A stretch of 61,882 nt of DNA from JBJHCA01 sp050485785 (GCA_050485785.1 JBJHCA010000008.1:1-61882); one strand, 5' to 3'. Counted from the first letter of the stretch, positions 49,625 to 59,363 are shown. The notes: generated from the letters alone by a model not told the origin. A program made the numbers and translations.

Positions 49625-50401
49625 ATGAGCTCTGTAATAAATGCCGGTATAAGAGAAACAAGGTTTAGATCTGACCTGCATTGTCTGCGCTATATGCTGG
49701 TTATAGGTTTGGCATGCCTCAGTTTGTGGCTGGATGCCCAGGTGCCCGTAAACGATGAAAGCCCGTTCTATGAGCGGCGAATGTACGCCTGGTACACCAT
49801 TGAACACATGAGAAATCATGTGGTACTGGTGAGGCTGCGAACCGACTACAACAATATCAGCCAGTTGGAGGACATGCTGAAAGACACCACGCTGAATGTG
49901 CGCGAACGAAAATCCGTGGAAGCTGCCCTGATGCAAAAGCAGTACAATGTGAGTTATGTCAACAACACCTTGATTCGCGGATTTAACACCGATTTTCAAT
50001 TTGTACGAGAGGTGTACTTTTTTTACGACACCAGCAGTACCGCCATCAGGAACGGCGATTTTGCCGGGCATGTGTACGATCGCAATCTGTTGCCCGTAGA
50101 CTTTACACCCGCTGAAGACCCCTACATTCCTTTCTATGTGATTATGAGCGCCATGGTTGAAAACACGCATGGTATAGCTGTGCACGACCATCATTTCAAC
50201 CTGATACCCCGGCCTTTCCCTGGCTTTGTGAGCATGCGGTTTGAGGAGCCATCATTCATGGTCAGGGCATTTCAGATCCTTTACCGCGGCCGGTATTTTC
50301 CGGTGGCGAAGCTCAATCGAAGGCTGTTCAGATTTCTGGCCATACAGCAACGGAACATGCCACAGACTTCGAAAACACCGGGCAACCATTCAACACCCTA
50401 G
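49625..50401 (+). CDS. exported protein of unknown function (258 residues)
   Basis: A polar 23-residue n-region precedes a hydrophobic signal (MLVIGLACLSLWLDAQ). The mature part is basic and aromatic-rich (FYERRMYAWYTIEHMRNHVV, then GFNTDFQFVREVYFFYDTSS), with a C-terminal FMVRAFQILYRGRYFPVAKL. No family is recognised. The next gene starts 8 bases downstream and is also exported, so they form a pair. Confidence 0.6.
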   Translation: MSSVINAGIRETRFRSDLHCLRYMLVIGLACLSLWLDAQVPVNDESPFYERRMYAWYTIEHMRNHVVLVRLRTDYNNISQLEDMLKDTTLNVRERKSVEAALMQKQYNVSYVNNTLIRGFNTDFQFVREVYFFYDTSSTAIRNGDFAGHVYDRNLLPVDFTPAEDPYIPFYVIMSAMVENTHGIAVHDHHFNLIPRPFPGFVSMRFEEPSFMVRAFQILYRGRYFPVAKLNRRLFRFLAIQQRNMPQTSKTPGNHSTP

Positions 50402-50408
50402 CAAAACT

Positions 50409-51140
50409 ATGTCCGGTGTAGCTACAATAAAATGCAGGTTCACTGCACTTCCTCAGATCCATGTATTGGCATTGGTGTTTTTGTTTTTTGTGATCACTCT
50501 TTGTGGGGCATGTGAAGCTCAAAAAAATACTACCCCTGAAAATCTGACTTCGGGCGACCTGTTTATGGCCGATACCCCTGAAGCCATGTGGGACAGCGAC
50601 ACGCTGAACCTTTTTATCATTGACCGCTCACGCATACACCATGCAGATTACCAGTCGCTCAAGAGCAACATGTTTCTTTACATGAACAGCAAGCAACTGG
50701 AACAAGTAACCTGGATGAAGACCATTGTCTACTTTCCCGACAAGGACAACTTTCTCACCAAGACCTACCACCGAGATGATCTGGCCATGCTGCTGGAACT
50801 TTATGAAGAGCATCCCCGATTTCGCGATATGGCCATGTATATGGTGAAGCAGTTCAATGCCACAGAGTTATACAATTTCAGAGTGGCATGCGATGCAATT
50901 GCTGCACATCATGGCATTACCGGCGGCGACTATATTGATTTGTTGTTTCGTTTTGCCGCCGAATCGGAGATGGAGCATTTTGAAGAAAGCAGCTCATATC
51001 AATTACTGAGTGAGGTAGCCCGAATGCTGAAATATACAGGTATGAAGGACTATTTTTCTGAAAAAACCATAAAACCCGACCGACTTATAGAACACTTGCG
51101 ATACTTTTACGCTGTAGCGGAGCATGATGCACCATTTTAA
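50409..51140 (+). CDS. lipoprotein of unknown function (243 residues)
   Basis: The ATG at 50409 starts a lipoprotein signal (LALVFLFFVITLCGAC). The mature sequence is helical and acidic: LFIIDRSRIHHADYQSLKSN, YFPDKDNFLTKTYHRDDLAM and FRDMAMYMVKQFNATELYNF. No catalytic motif is seen. It follows the 258-residue exported protein by 8 bases and precedes a YdjM-like gene by 27 bases on the same strand, a likely operon. Confidence 0.62.
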   Translation: MSGVATIKCRFTALPQIHVLALVFLFFVITLCGACEAQKNTTPENLTSGDLFMADTPEAMWDSDTLNLFIIDRSRIHHADYQSLKSNMFLYMNSKQLEQVTWMKTIVYFPDKDNFLTKTYHRDDLAMLLELYEEHPRFRDMAMYMVKQFNATELYNFRVACDAIAAHHGITGGDYIDLLFRFAAESEMEHFEESSSYQLLSEVARMLKYTGMKDYFSEKTIKPDRLIEHLRYFYAVAEHDAPF

Positions 51141-51167
51141 ACCGCAGCATAACCACCACAAAGTAAA

Positions 51168-52409
51168 TTGGATTCTATCACGCAAATTGTATTGGGAGCA
51201 GCCGTTGGTGAAGCGGTTCTCGGTAAAAAGACAGGCAACCGGGCCCTGTGGTGGGGCGGTGTAGCCGGTACCATACCCGATCTCGACGTACTGGCCAATC
51301 TGGTTTTTCCCGAAATGCAGGCTCTGGCCCTGCACCGGCATTTTACCCATTCCATTGCTTTCAGTATTCTCGGAGGCTGGGCCATGGCCTGGCTGGTGTA
51401 CCGGTATTACGAAACGGGCATATTCCGGAAACCGCTGATGGTACACCTCAAAGGCATTTTGTTTATCGGCTTTATCGTGATCTATGCTCTGAGCATGGTC
51501 GGTATCAGTTGGTGGCTCAGGGGAATACATGCATTGTTCTGGATCATTCCACTAGCGGTGGTTTTGTTTTTTGTTGCCCGGTATTACTACCGAAGCTTTA
51601 TACTTACCCTGCACTACCCGCCACATGGTGTGAGCTTGTACAGTTGGTTTTTACTGTTCTTCTGGTGCTTTATTACTCATGCTCTGCTGGATGTATTCAC
51701 GCCATACGGCACACAGGTGTTTCAGCCTTTTTCAGACTACCGGGCAGCATTCAATAATATTTCGGTGGTTGATCCGCTTTACACCCTGCCGCTGCTGATT
51801 GCAGTGCTGGTGATCGTGTTTATCCGTCGCGATCATCCAATGCGGTCAAGGATTAACACTTTGGGGCTGATACTCAGCTGTTTCTACATGGTACTTACGT
51901 TGGTCAACAAATTTCATGTGAATCGCGTTTTTGAAAACACCCTTCAGGAGCAAGGCATCACTGTAAACCGGTACATGACTTCTCCCGGCATCATGAATAA
52001 TGCCCTGTGGAATGCCGTGGCCGAAACGGACACCTCGTTCATCATGGCCGACTATTCCATGTTTGACCCGCAACGCCGGTTCTCGGGTTTCAGGGAAGTG
52101 CCTAAGAATCATCACTTACTGGATAACTTTGGGCAGCATCGCGACATAGAAATTGCACAATGGTTTACCAATCACTATTATTCGGTTGATCCGCATGAAG
52201 ATGAAGGCAAGTTATATATTTCCGACCTCAGATACGGAGCATTTTCGTCAGCTTCCACCGAAGACGAACCTTTATTTGTATTCAGGTTTGTGGTTGAAAA
52301 GCAGAATGGGACAATACAAGTATCCCAGTCCCGCGACCGGCCTGAAATAACCCTTGAAGCCTGGCAAAATTACTGGAGTCGGGTTTTTGGCCGCACTGCT
52401 CCGCAATAA
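51168..52409 (+). CDS. YdjM/DUF457-like membrane-bound metal-dependent hydrolase
   Basis: This 413-residue protein starts with the family signature DSITQIVLGAAVGEAVLGKK, followed by GGVAGTIPDLDVLANLVFPE and the His motif LHRHFTHSIAFSILGG. The second conserved segment FWCFITHALLDVFTPYGTQV lies in a membrane helix. Six or so transmembrane segments are followed by a soluble C-terminal domain (residues 235-413). The family is predicted to be metal-dependent hydrolases without a known substrate. The start is a TTG at 51168, placing the conserved first residues at the N-terminus. Confidence 0.85.
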   Translation: MDSITQIVLGAAVGEAVLGKKTGNRALWWGGVAGTIPDLDVLANLVFPEMQALALHRHFTHSIAFSILGGWAMAWLVYRYYETGIFRKPLMVHLKGILFIGFIVIYALSMVGISWWLRGIHALFWIIPLAVVLFFVARYYYRSFILTLHYPPHGVSLYSWFLLFFWCFITHALLDVFTPYGTQVFQPFSDYRAAFNNISVVDPLYTLPLLIAVLVIVFIRRDHPMRSRINTLGLILSCFYMVLTLVNKFHVNRVFENTLQEQGITVNRYMTSPGIMNNALWNAVAETDTSFIMADYSMFDPQRRFSGFREVPKNHHLLDNFGQHRDIEIAQWFTNHYYSVDPHEDEGKLYISDLRYGAFSSASTEDEPLFVFRFVVEKQNGTIQVSQSRDRPEITLEAWQNYWSRVFGRTAPQ

Positions 52410-52435
52410 CCGAAACCTGTTCCACCAAAAGGTGT

Positions 52436-52443
52436 TATATTTG
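52436..52443 (+). promoter_or_regulatory. predicted -7 element of the A-type carrier gene
   Basis: TATATTTG, a TAnnTTTG match 23 bases before the ATG at 52467. No clear TTG at the -33 position. Confidence 0.4.
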
Positions 52444-52466
52444 CTGTATCAATCCGTAGGGAGATC

Positions 52467-52793
52467 ATGTTGTATATTTCAGAAGCTGCGATCGCGAAAA
52501 TTGAAGACCTGAAGTCGCGGGGGGAGTTCAGAGACGGACAGTTTATTCGCATTGCAGTAACCAGTGGCGGCTGCAGTGGCCTCTCCTACCGGCTCGATTT
52601 TGATGATCAACCCAAACCGGACGACCAGGTTTTTGAAGACAAAGGCATTAAGCTGGTTACCGACCTTCGGAGTTTTCTTTATCTGTGCAACACTACGCTT
52701 GATTTTTCGGGTGGACTCAACGGCAAGGGCTTTCATTTTGTGAATCCCAATGCAGCCCGGTCCTGTGCCTGTGGTGAAAGTTTTGCCCTCTAA
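52467..52793 (+). CDS. A-type iron-sulfur cluster carrier (IscA/ErpA/SufA family)
   Basis: This 108-residue protein has the three conserved cysteines of A-type carriers: C36 in VTSGGCSGLSYRL and C100/C102 in AARSCACGESF. The GLNGKGFHFVNPN-like block is also typical. It carries Fe-S clusters from the scaffold to target proteins. It is followed by an unrelated membrane-protein gene and scpA. Confidence 0.93.
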   Translation: MLYISEAAIAKIEDLKSRGEFRDGQFIRIAVTSGGCSGLSYRLDFDDQPKPDDQVFEDKGIKLVTDLRSFLYLCNTTLDFSGGLNGKGFHFVNPNAARSCACGESFAL

Positions 52794-52814
52794 ACGCTCA
52801 ATTCCTACAGGGGC

Positions 52815-53306
52815 ATGATAATGAATACCCGGTTGACACTATTGCTGGAACTACTGTGGTGGATTTTCACGGCATTGCTTGTTTATCTGTTGTTGCTGCC
52901 CGTTCCGGGAGCATTTAGCGGCTTTCCCTACCTGGTTGTGTTCATTGTATTTGTAGTGGCTTTTATTACCTTTACCCGGTACATCTTTTTGTTGAATATC
53001 AGTCCGTTTGCACGCAATAAATGGTTTAAAATCATTCTGATATTTGTATGCATTCCATGGATCTTTTACCTGGTTCAGGCCCTCAACGGGTTTTTTATAT
53101 ATGTTGACGACCATGGATATGAGTCGCTGATCCGCCATGTTTCGGATCACTTGAGTTACGCTGAAACTAAAAAAGCCACGGGTTACATATCCTCCAGCAT
53201 TGTTTTTTTCGGTATCGGCAGTATCATAGCAGCAGGTCTGTTACCGTTCAGGCTTGTCCTTTCTCTATACCGGCAATACAAAAACACCCTGCACAACCGA
53301 AGATAA
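52815..53306 (+). CDS. small polytopic membrane protein upstream of scpA
   Basis: This 163-residue protein has four hydrophobic segments (near residues 12-31, 36-57, 72-94 and 130-150) and no known motif. It ends 3 bases before scpA starts, so it is probably cotranscribed and translationally coupled. The ATG at 52815 or the in-frame ATG at 52821 could start it. Confidence 0.65.
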   Translation: MIMNTRLTLLLELLWWIFTALLVYLLLLPVPGAFSGFPYLVVFIVFVVAFITFTRYIFLLNISPFARNKWFKIILIFVCIPWIFYLVQALNGFFIYVDDHGYESLIRHVSDHLSYAETKKATGYISSSIVFFGIGSIIAAGLLPFRLVLSLYRQYKNTLHNRR

Positions 53307-53309
53307 ACC

Positions 53310-54068
53310 ATGCAGATATACACCATTAAACTGCCTGAATTTGAAGGCCCGTTTGACCTCCTTTTGTTCTTTATTGAGCGGGATGAGCTGGACATTCACA
53401 ATATTCCCATCGCAAAAATTACCGGTGACTTTCTCAGCTATCTCAGGCAAATGGAAGCCATTGATATCGAAGTGGCAGCAGAGTTTATCTATGTGGCCTC
53501 CAGCTTGCTTCGGATTAAAGCCCGCATGATGCTGCCTGTATTCAGTAAAGATGCTGCCGACCCCGATAATGACCCCCGACGTGAATTGGTTCAGCAATTG
53601 CTGGAATACAAACGCTACCGGGATACACTGCATGAGTTCAGGCAGCGTGAAGAAATGGGAATGAAATTGCACAAACGCGGTAATATTATTCGTGAACTGG
53701 AGGAAGTCAGCAAGTCTATTTTGGGTGAGTCTGAATTGGAAAACCTCACCTTATACAAACTGCTGCACACCTTTGAAAAGGTCATGGAGCGATTTAGCCG
53801 TAAAGACAGTCCTCCCGGGCATCCGATATTGAATTACCCTTATTCCATGGAGGAGATTAAGTTTAGTATTACCGAAGTGTTGAAGCGACACGGCAAATTG
53901 CATGCTCAAAAAATATTTAAACATTGCCATGACAGGTTGCATGCCATATTTACATTTCTGGCGTTATTGGAACTGATTCAGGCCGGCACAGTTTTATTGC
54001 TGAACGGTGAGGGTGTCAATAATTTTTACATTTCCACTGAACCTGCACCATCCTTAAACCTTAATTGA
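53310..54068 (+). CDS. scpA: segregation and condensation protein A
   Basis: This 252-residue kleisin subunit of the SMC-ScpAB complex compacts chromosomes. It has the N-terminal signature LPEFEGPFDLLLFFIERDEL then IPIAKITGDFLSYL. The SMC-binding helix EVAAEFIYVASSLLRIKARM and a C-terminal winged helix (LHAIFTFLALLELIQAGTVL) follow. Full length. It follows the small membrane protein by 3 bases. Confidence 0.94.
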   Translation: MQIYTIKLPEFEGPFDLLLFFIERDELDIHNIPIAKITGDFLSYLRQMEAIDIEVAAEFIYVASSLLRIKARMMLPVFSKDAADPDNDPRRELVQQLLEYKRYRDTLHEFRQREEMGMKLHKRGNIIRELEEVSKSILGESELENLTLYKLLHTFEKVMERFSRKDSPPGHPILNYPYSMEEIKFSITEVLKRHGKLHAQKIFKHCHDRLHAIFTFLALLELIQAGTVLLLNGEGVNNFYISTEPAPSLNLN

Positions 54069-54091
54069 TCAAACCCTCTTCATAACTCATT

Positions 54092-55216
54092 ATGCACCCT
54101 ATGGCTCAAACCGAAACAAAGTGGTCGGACCAGGAACGTAAAGTATTGCGGTCGGTGCGTATGAGCCGAATGATTTGGCCCATCCTGATTGGTGTGGGTG
54201 TAGTGCTCTACCTGCTTTATCAGCAATATGACCCGGAAGAAATAGCCAAGATACCCTGGACACTGTACACGTTCTTCTGGATCACCATGTCGGTAATTGT
54301 GCTGGCTATAAGACACCTGGCTTATGCCAACCGGCTGCGAATTCTTTCGGAAGGACAGTTTAGCTGGAAAAAGTGCATACAACTCATTTTCATCTGGGAG
54401 TTCAGCTCTGCGGTATCTCCTACCAGTGTGGGCGGGTCGGCAGTAGCCTTATTCGCTCTGGCACAGGAAAAGTTGTCCACAGCCAAAACCACTGCCATTG
54501 TACTGTACACAGTGGTACTGGATACCGCCTTTTTCATTGGCACACTACCCATACTTTTTCTGATACTGGGGCCGGAAATGATCCGCCCTGAAATGAAGAT
54601 CCTCAGCGATATAAGGGGATGGGGACTAACCTTTTTAGGGGCATACACCTTTATGGCGTTTTATGGTGCTTTGTTTTTCTATGGTTTGTTTATCAGCCCG
54701 GTAAAAATGAAACGCCTGCTCGCCTCCTTTACGAGCATCAGATTTCTGAAGCGGTATAAACGCAATGCCATCAGCCTGGGTAACGATTTCATCATAGCCT
54801 CTGCCGAGCTCAAGCAGCAGAAATTCAAGTTTCACCTGGGAGCGTTTTTGTCCACAGCCGTGGCCTGGTCATGTAAGTTTATCATGATGATCTGTCTTAT
54901 CATTGGCCTGGTGAGCACCATGCCTTTTGAGTTTTCCAGTATTTTCATGCTGTATGCCCGGCTCGAAGCCATGTTCGTCATTATGGCTTTCAGCCCTACT
55001 CCCGGAGGTGCAGGATTTGCAGAGTTTGTATTTGGCGGCTTCCTGCGCGATTTTGTTCCGGCCGGTATTGCCCTGGTGGTGGCCTTCCTGTGGAGGCTTA
55101 TTTCCTATTATGCCTATCTGCTGGCCGGTGCCATAATAATTCCGGGCTGGCTGAGCAGAATACTGCTCGAACGCCGTTTGGCGAAAAAAGAAAACGAGCC
55201 TGCTGGAAGTCTTTAA
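54092..55216 (+). CDS. lysylphosphatidylglycerol synthase TM-domain / UPF0104 flippase-like protein
   Basis: This 374-residue polytopic protein has about eight helices. It shows the family pattern IWEFSSAVSPTSVGGSAVAL in the first conserved loop, KTTAIVLYTVVLDTAFF, and the second AFSPTPGGAGFAEFVFGGF. Relatives are the flippase domain of MprF or stand-alone proteins of unknown cargo. No LPG-synthase catalytic domain is attached. It follows scpA by 23 bases. Confidence 0.85.
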   Translation: MHPMAQTETKWSDQERKVLRSVRMSRMIWPILIGVGVVLYLLYQQYDPEEIAKIPWTLYTFFWITMSVIVLAIRHLAYANRLRILSEGQFSWKKCIQLIFIWEFSSAVSPTSVGGSAVALFALAQEKLSTAKTTAIVLYTVVLDTAFFIGTLPILFLILGPEMIRPEMKILSDIRGWGLTFLGAYTFMAFYGALFFYGLFISPVKMKRLLASFTSIRFLKRYKRNAISLGNDFIIASAELKQQKFKFHLGAFLSTAVAWSCKFIMMICLIIGLVSTMPFEFSSIFMLYARLEAMFVIMAFSPTPGGAGFAEFVFGGFLRDFVPAGIALVVAFLWRLISYYAYLLAGAIIIPGWLSRILLERRLAKKENEPAGSL

Positions 55217-55293
55217 GGGTTGGGGTTTTTTGTATCCACAAGGGGCCTGGCGCATTTTTTGTTGGTAGCCTTGCGCTTTCTTTCGACAAAGGG

Positions 55294-55314
55294 CACAAAA
55301 AATGTGACAGGCCG
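55294..55314. repeat. copy 1 of a 21-base dispersed repeat
   Basis: CACAAAAAATGTGACAGGCCG matches, with one mismatch and in opposite orientation, 61822-61842. Upstream similarity (CGCTTTC...) extends it weakly to about 40 bases. It lies in the gap between the flippase-like and M14 genes. Confidence 0.45.
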
Positions 55315-55468
55315 GAACCACCCCATGTTAAATCCCCATGCCGGCAAGCCTTTCATGCGCCCCCATGATGATTATTGCATAAAACCTACTTCAGCACCTT
55401 CCCGGTGGTGTCAGGATGTATTTCATTACAAAACCCTATTTTTAGCCCAGTTTAACAAAGAGGCCATT

Positions 55469-58057
55469 ATGAAATTTGCCATCATGCGTGTATTGTTGAT
55501 TTGCCTTTTCTTTGCTTGTCTGGAAACATATTCCCATGCACAAGGGCAGCAAGCTGAGTATTTTGTGCCCAATACACGGCAGCTTAACACCTCCATACTT
55601 TCTCCGGAGGATTTTTTTGGATTTCCTTTTGGCAGGTGGCATTTAAATCACGAACAAGTGTACCATTATTCACAATATCTAGCCGGAGCATCTGATCGCA
55701 TTGAATTACTGAGAACGGGCCGCAGCTATGAAGAGAAGCCCATGTATCTCTTGTTCATCTCATCGCCGGAAAACATAGGAAAGCTGGAAACCATTCGCTC
55801 CGCTCATCTTGAAGATATTTCCGGCAACAACCATGACAGCAGTTTACCGGCCATCGTATGGCAGGGTTTCGGTGTGCATGGCAATGAACCCAGTGCGACT
55901 CATGCAGCGGTAATGGCTGCATGGTACATGGCTGCTTCCATGGATCAGGAAGTAGAAGACTGGCTCAACAACATTGTCCTCATCATGGAGCCTTGCCTCA
56001 ATCCCGACGGACAAAACCGTTTTACATCCTGGGTCAATGCCAACCGAAGCTTCCACAGTAACGGCCACGCCGCAGAAAGAGAGTTGAACGAACCCTGGCC
56101 GCGCAGCCGAACCAATCACTACTGGTTTGACCTCAACCGCGACTGGCTTCCCGTGCAGCACCCCGAAAGCAGAAGCCGGATCCCGCATTTCCACCGGTGG
56201 AAACCGGCCATAGTTACCGATTTTCACGAAATGGGCAGCAACGCCACTTACTTCTTTCAGCCCGGTGTCCCTTCCAGGGTCAATCCGTTTATTCCGGAAG
56301 CCAACCAAACCCTGACCGGCCAAATTGCCCGCTTTCATGCTCAGGCACTGGATCAAATCGGATCGCTGTATTACACCCGGGAATCGTTTGATGATTACTA
56401 TGCCGGAAAAGGCTCCACTTACCCCGACCTGAACGGAGGTATCGGCATACTGTTTGAGCAGGCTTCCTCCCGGGGACATCTTCAGCAAACTATACACGGT
56501 CCCATGGATTTTGCCTACACTATCCGCAACCAGGTGATCACGGTGTTATCCACAATGCGGGCTGCTGTACATTTGCGCCATGAACTGAGGGAATATCAAC
56601 GGAACTTTTTTGCCGATGTCAAACAACAAGCCTCATCCGGAAATATACGGGCATTTGTGGTTGCCCAGCCGGCCGATTTACAGCGGTGGTACTATTTTCT
56701 CGATCTGATGCTTTTGCACGACATTGAGGTTTACCGGCCGGCCCGCGATGTGACCGCAGCGGGAAAAACTTTCAAACAGCGAGAAACCGTGGTGATTCCC
56801 CTGGAACAGCCGCAATACAGGCTGATACGCAGTATGTTTGATCGCCCGCTTACCTTTACTGACAGCATATTTTACGATCTGTCAACCTGGACTGTACCGG
56901 ATGCTTTTCATCTCGACTTTGCGGAGGCAGGAACCGGATTTACGCCGGCATGGCTGGGGGAAAGACTGCACAGTACTGCGCTGGAATCAGGCTATGTAAT
57001 TGGAGGAGAAACCAATTATGCATACGCCATGCCCTGGCACTACTTTCATGCACCAGGTGCATTGTACGCCATGCAGCAGCTGGGATTGTTGACCAAAGTG
57101 AGTACACGCCCCTTTGAGGCCATTCCTGCAAGGGAAAAAGTCAGCTTTGAATCGGGTACAATTATTATTCCCGTACAACCCAACCTGAGCAGATGGACGC
57201 CGGAAGCTTTACATCAAAGGATGGAACGCATAGCAGAAAGCTTTGGAACCAACATTTATGCTTTGTCAACAGGACTGAGTGAAAGCGGAATTGACGTGGG
57301 CAGCCCCAATGTGGCTGCACTCCGTCAACCCAACATTGCACTGATCACCGGAGAAGGCGTTTTTGCCAATGAAGCCGGGGAAGTGTGGCATCTTCTCGAT
57401 CAGCGCCACCGGATTGCCATCACCAAACTGGATATAGCCCAGATTGGCCGTGTGAACCTCAGTGATTTCAACATCCTGATCATGGTTGACGGCAATTACA
57501 GCTTTTCCGAGAGTGAAACCGAGGCCATCAAAACCTGGGTGCAGATGGGAGGAACACTCATTGCACAAAAAAGAGCCGTGCGGTGGGCCATTTCCGCCGA
57601 TCTGTTGCGATTAAAAAACAAACGTTCCGCTGAAAGGGAATCTGCTGCCGGTGTCTACGCCAACCTGTTTCCGGATATGGCCAGAAATGTACTGGGCGGC
57701 GCTATTTTCAGCGTGGAGGCTGACATTACCCATCCGCTGATGTTCGGGATGGACGGACCATCCTTTCCGGTACACCGGGGCACGGCTGTATTCTTTGAAC
57801 CCACGGGAAATCCATACGCAACAGTGGCCCGGCACGGGGAAAATCCTCATCTGAGCGGTTACATCAGCAGTGAAAATCTGGAAGGAATTAGCAACTCGGC
57901 ATACCTTACCGTTCATGGAGCCGGCAGAGGCCGTATCATTTGCTTTGCAGACAATCCTAACTTTCGCGGCTATTGGTTTGGCACAAGCCGACTGACCATG
58001 AATGCCATTTTTATGAGCCAGATCATGACAGGATTAAGCCTTGAAAGAGGAGAGTAA
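55469..58057 (+). CDS. large exported M14-family zinc carboxypeptidase
   Basis: This 862-residue protein has a signal peptide (IMRVLLICLFFACLETYSHA). Its M14 domain has zinc ligands H137 and E140 in GFGVHGNEPSATHAAVMA and the third zinc His in VTDFHEMGSNATYFFQ. The catalytic Glu is likely in IGILFEQASSRGH. The C-terminal half contains a glutamine-amidotransferase-like fold (NIALITGEGVFANEAGEVWH, then ILIMVDGNYSFSESETEAIK), a combination seen in other Bacteroidota M14 proteins. The frame opens at 55220, but the ATG at 55469 starts the signal peptide. Confidence 0.87.
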   Translation: MKFAIMRVLLICLFFACLETYSHAQGQQAEYFVPNTRQLNTSILSPEDFFGFPFGRWHLNHEQVYHYSQYLAGASDRIELLRTGRSYEEKPMYLLFISSPENIGKLETIRSAHLEDISGNNHDSSLPAIVWQGFGVHGNEPSATHAAVMAAWYMAASMDQEVEDWLNNIVLIMEPCLNPDGQNRFTSWVNANRSFHSNGHAAERELNEPWPRSRTNHYWFDLNRDWLPVQHPESRSRIPHFHRWKPAIVTDFHEMGSNATYFFQPGVPSRVNPFIPEANQTLTGQIARFHAQALDQIGSLYYTRESFDDYYAGKGSTYPDLNGGIGILFEQASSRGHLQQTIHGPMDFAYTIRNQVITVLSTMRAAVHLRHELREYQRNFFADVKQQASSGNIRAFVVAQPADLQRWYYFLDLMLLHDIEVYRPARDVTAAGKTFKQRETVVIPLEQPQYRLIRSMFDRPLTFTDSIFYDLSTWTVPDAFHLDFAEAGTGFTPAWLGERLHSTALESGYVIGGETNYAYAMPWHYFHAPGALYAMQQLGLLTKVSTRPFEAIPAREKVSFESGTIIIPVQPNLSRWTPEALHQRMERIAESFGTNIYALSTGLSESGIDVGSPNVAALRQPNIALITGEGVFANEAGEVWHLLDQRHRIAITKLDIAQIGRVNLSDFNILIMVDGNYSFSESETEAIKTWVQMGGTLIAQKRAVRWAISADLLRLKNKRSAERESAAGVYANLFPDMARNVLGGAIFSVEADITHPLMFGMDGPSFPVHRGTAVFFEPTGNPYATVARHGENPHLSGYISSENLEGISNSAYLTVHGAGRGRIICFADNPNFRGYWFGTSRLTMNAIFMSQIMTGLSLERGE

Positions 58058-58113
58058 ATTGGCGGGATGTGTTTACAAAAATTGTATCGTCCTGAAAAAA
58101 AACACACTCCCCT

Positions 58114-58713
58114 CTACAAATGAAATCCTACCCCTACAAATATAGAAAACACATTAACTGAAGGCCGACTTTCTGAAAAGCTAATATGGTTTAAATTAAA
58201 GCCACCTGTGATAGCAAAACGATCGGTTAAAAAAATGCCAAGACCGGCTTGACCATTTACATCCACCAACCTGAACTTTTCGTCTGTGGATTCTGATGCA
58301 GAGCGGACTTCGGAATATAAATTTCCAAAGGATGTACCGAGTCCGACAAATGGTCGAAACCAGTTGTGGCCAAGGTGATAACTAACTGCCGGACCTATAC
58401 TGTATGCATTTGCCGTCATGCGCCAATCTTCTGAGCTGCGCAAATCGGCATAACTGAAATCTGCCTTTACACTTAAAAGCAAGCGATTTGCTACAAAAAT
58501 ACCGACCGATGGCTCAAGATTTATAACAAAATTTCTTACATCTGCCTTTACACCCTCCGGTGTATTGTAAAACGACTCTGTAAGATTGGCAATCGTTGAA
58601 TTTGCACCGATGTACCAAGTGCCGCGATCAAACTGCGCAATTGCAGTTTCAAAAAAGAAAAGAAAAAAAATTATACCAGTGACGACTTGTTTTATCTTGA
58701 TTTGAGCTTTCAT
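58114..58713 (-). CDS. outer-membrane beta-barrel protein
   Basis: This 199-residue protein has a signal peptide (VTGIIFFLFFFETAIA) followed by alternating aromatic strands typical of small barrels of the OmpA-N/OMP_b-brl type. Examples are FDRGTWYIGANSTIANLT, GPAVSYHLGHNWFRPFVG and the terminal VFSIFVGVGFHL. The C-terminal residue pattern suits BAM recognition. The function is unknown. It is convergent with the M14 gene, with about 55 bases between. Confidence 0.85.
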   Translation of the reverse strand: MKAQIKIKQVVTGIIFFLFFFETAIAQFDRGTWYIGANSTIANLTESFYNTPEGVKADVRNFVINLEPSVGIFVANRLLLSVKADFSYADLRSSEDWRMTANAYSIGPAVSYHLGHNWFRPFVGLGTSFGNLYSEVRSASESTDEKFRLVDVNGQAGLGIFLTDRFAITGGFNLNHISFSESRPSVNVFSIFVGVGFHL

Positions 58714-58946
58714 TTTTTTGGTTTTTGGTTATCTACTAATTTCAAACGCTATCGGATTAATCGGGATTATGCGAAATGTACATAATGAGGTGGAGAGAAA
58801 AAGCATTTGCACATAAACCCAATTGTTTAGATTTGGATTTTTGTTTCATACGCCAATAGATATATCTACCCGGAAAAGCCCTTTGTCAAAAAAAAATAAT
58901 AATACCTTCAAAAAATTATTACTTTCATGTAAAAGAAACAAACACC

Positions 58947-59363
58947 ATGGCAAGAAGAAGACGCATAACCCCTTTCGCCCGATTTTTTATATTCATCATT
59001 ATCGCTGCTCCTTTAGCTTTACTGATCGCTATGCTTGCCGGCGGTGAAGAACTGAGTATGGCCGGCATCAAAAATGTTTTTTCCAATGCATTCCGAACTG
59101 AAGAGCCGGACCGTACCGGCGTGGCTGACAATGAAACCAACACTTCACTCATAGAAGACGTGACGGTAACAGAAGCCCCCGCCACTTCGGCTCCCGCCAC
59201 AGCTACAGACAACCAAAACAGCCGTCAGAATGCAGCTCCGGCAGTTCAGATGATCGAGTTCAGGGCTTTGCAGTCCTATGTTGCCGAGCTGGAAAAACGC
59301 ATTGAGAAGCTTGAAACGGAACTGAGAACTTTACAACGCGCCCAACAGTCCAACAGCGAATAA
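58947..59363 (+). CDS. single-pass membrane protein with C-terminal coiled coil
   Basis: This 138-residue protein has a basic start (ARRRRITPFARF), one transmembrane helix (FFIFIIIAAPLALLIAMLAG) and a low-complexity Thr/Ala-rich linker (VTEAPATSAPATATDNQNS). A coiled coil closes it (SYVAELEKRIEKLETELRTL). The layout suggests a periplasmic linker or division-type membrane protein; no family is recognised. Confidence 0.65.
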   Translation: MARRRRITPFARFFIFIIIAAPLALLIAMLAGGEELSMAGIKNVFSNAFRTEEPDRTGVADNETNTSLIEDVTVTEAPATSAPATATDNQNSRQNAAPAVQMIEFRALQSYVAELEKRIEKLETELRTLQRAQQSNSE

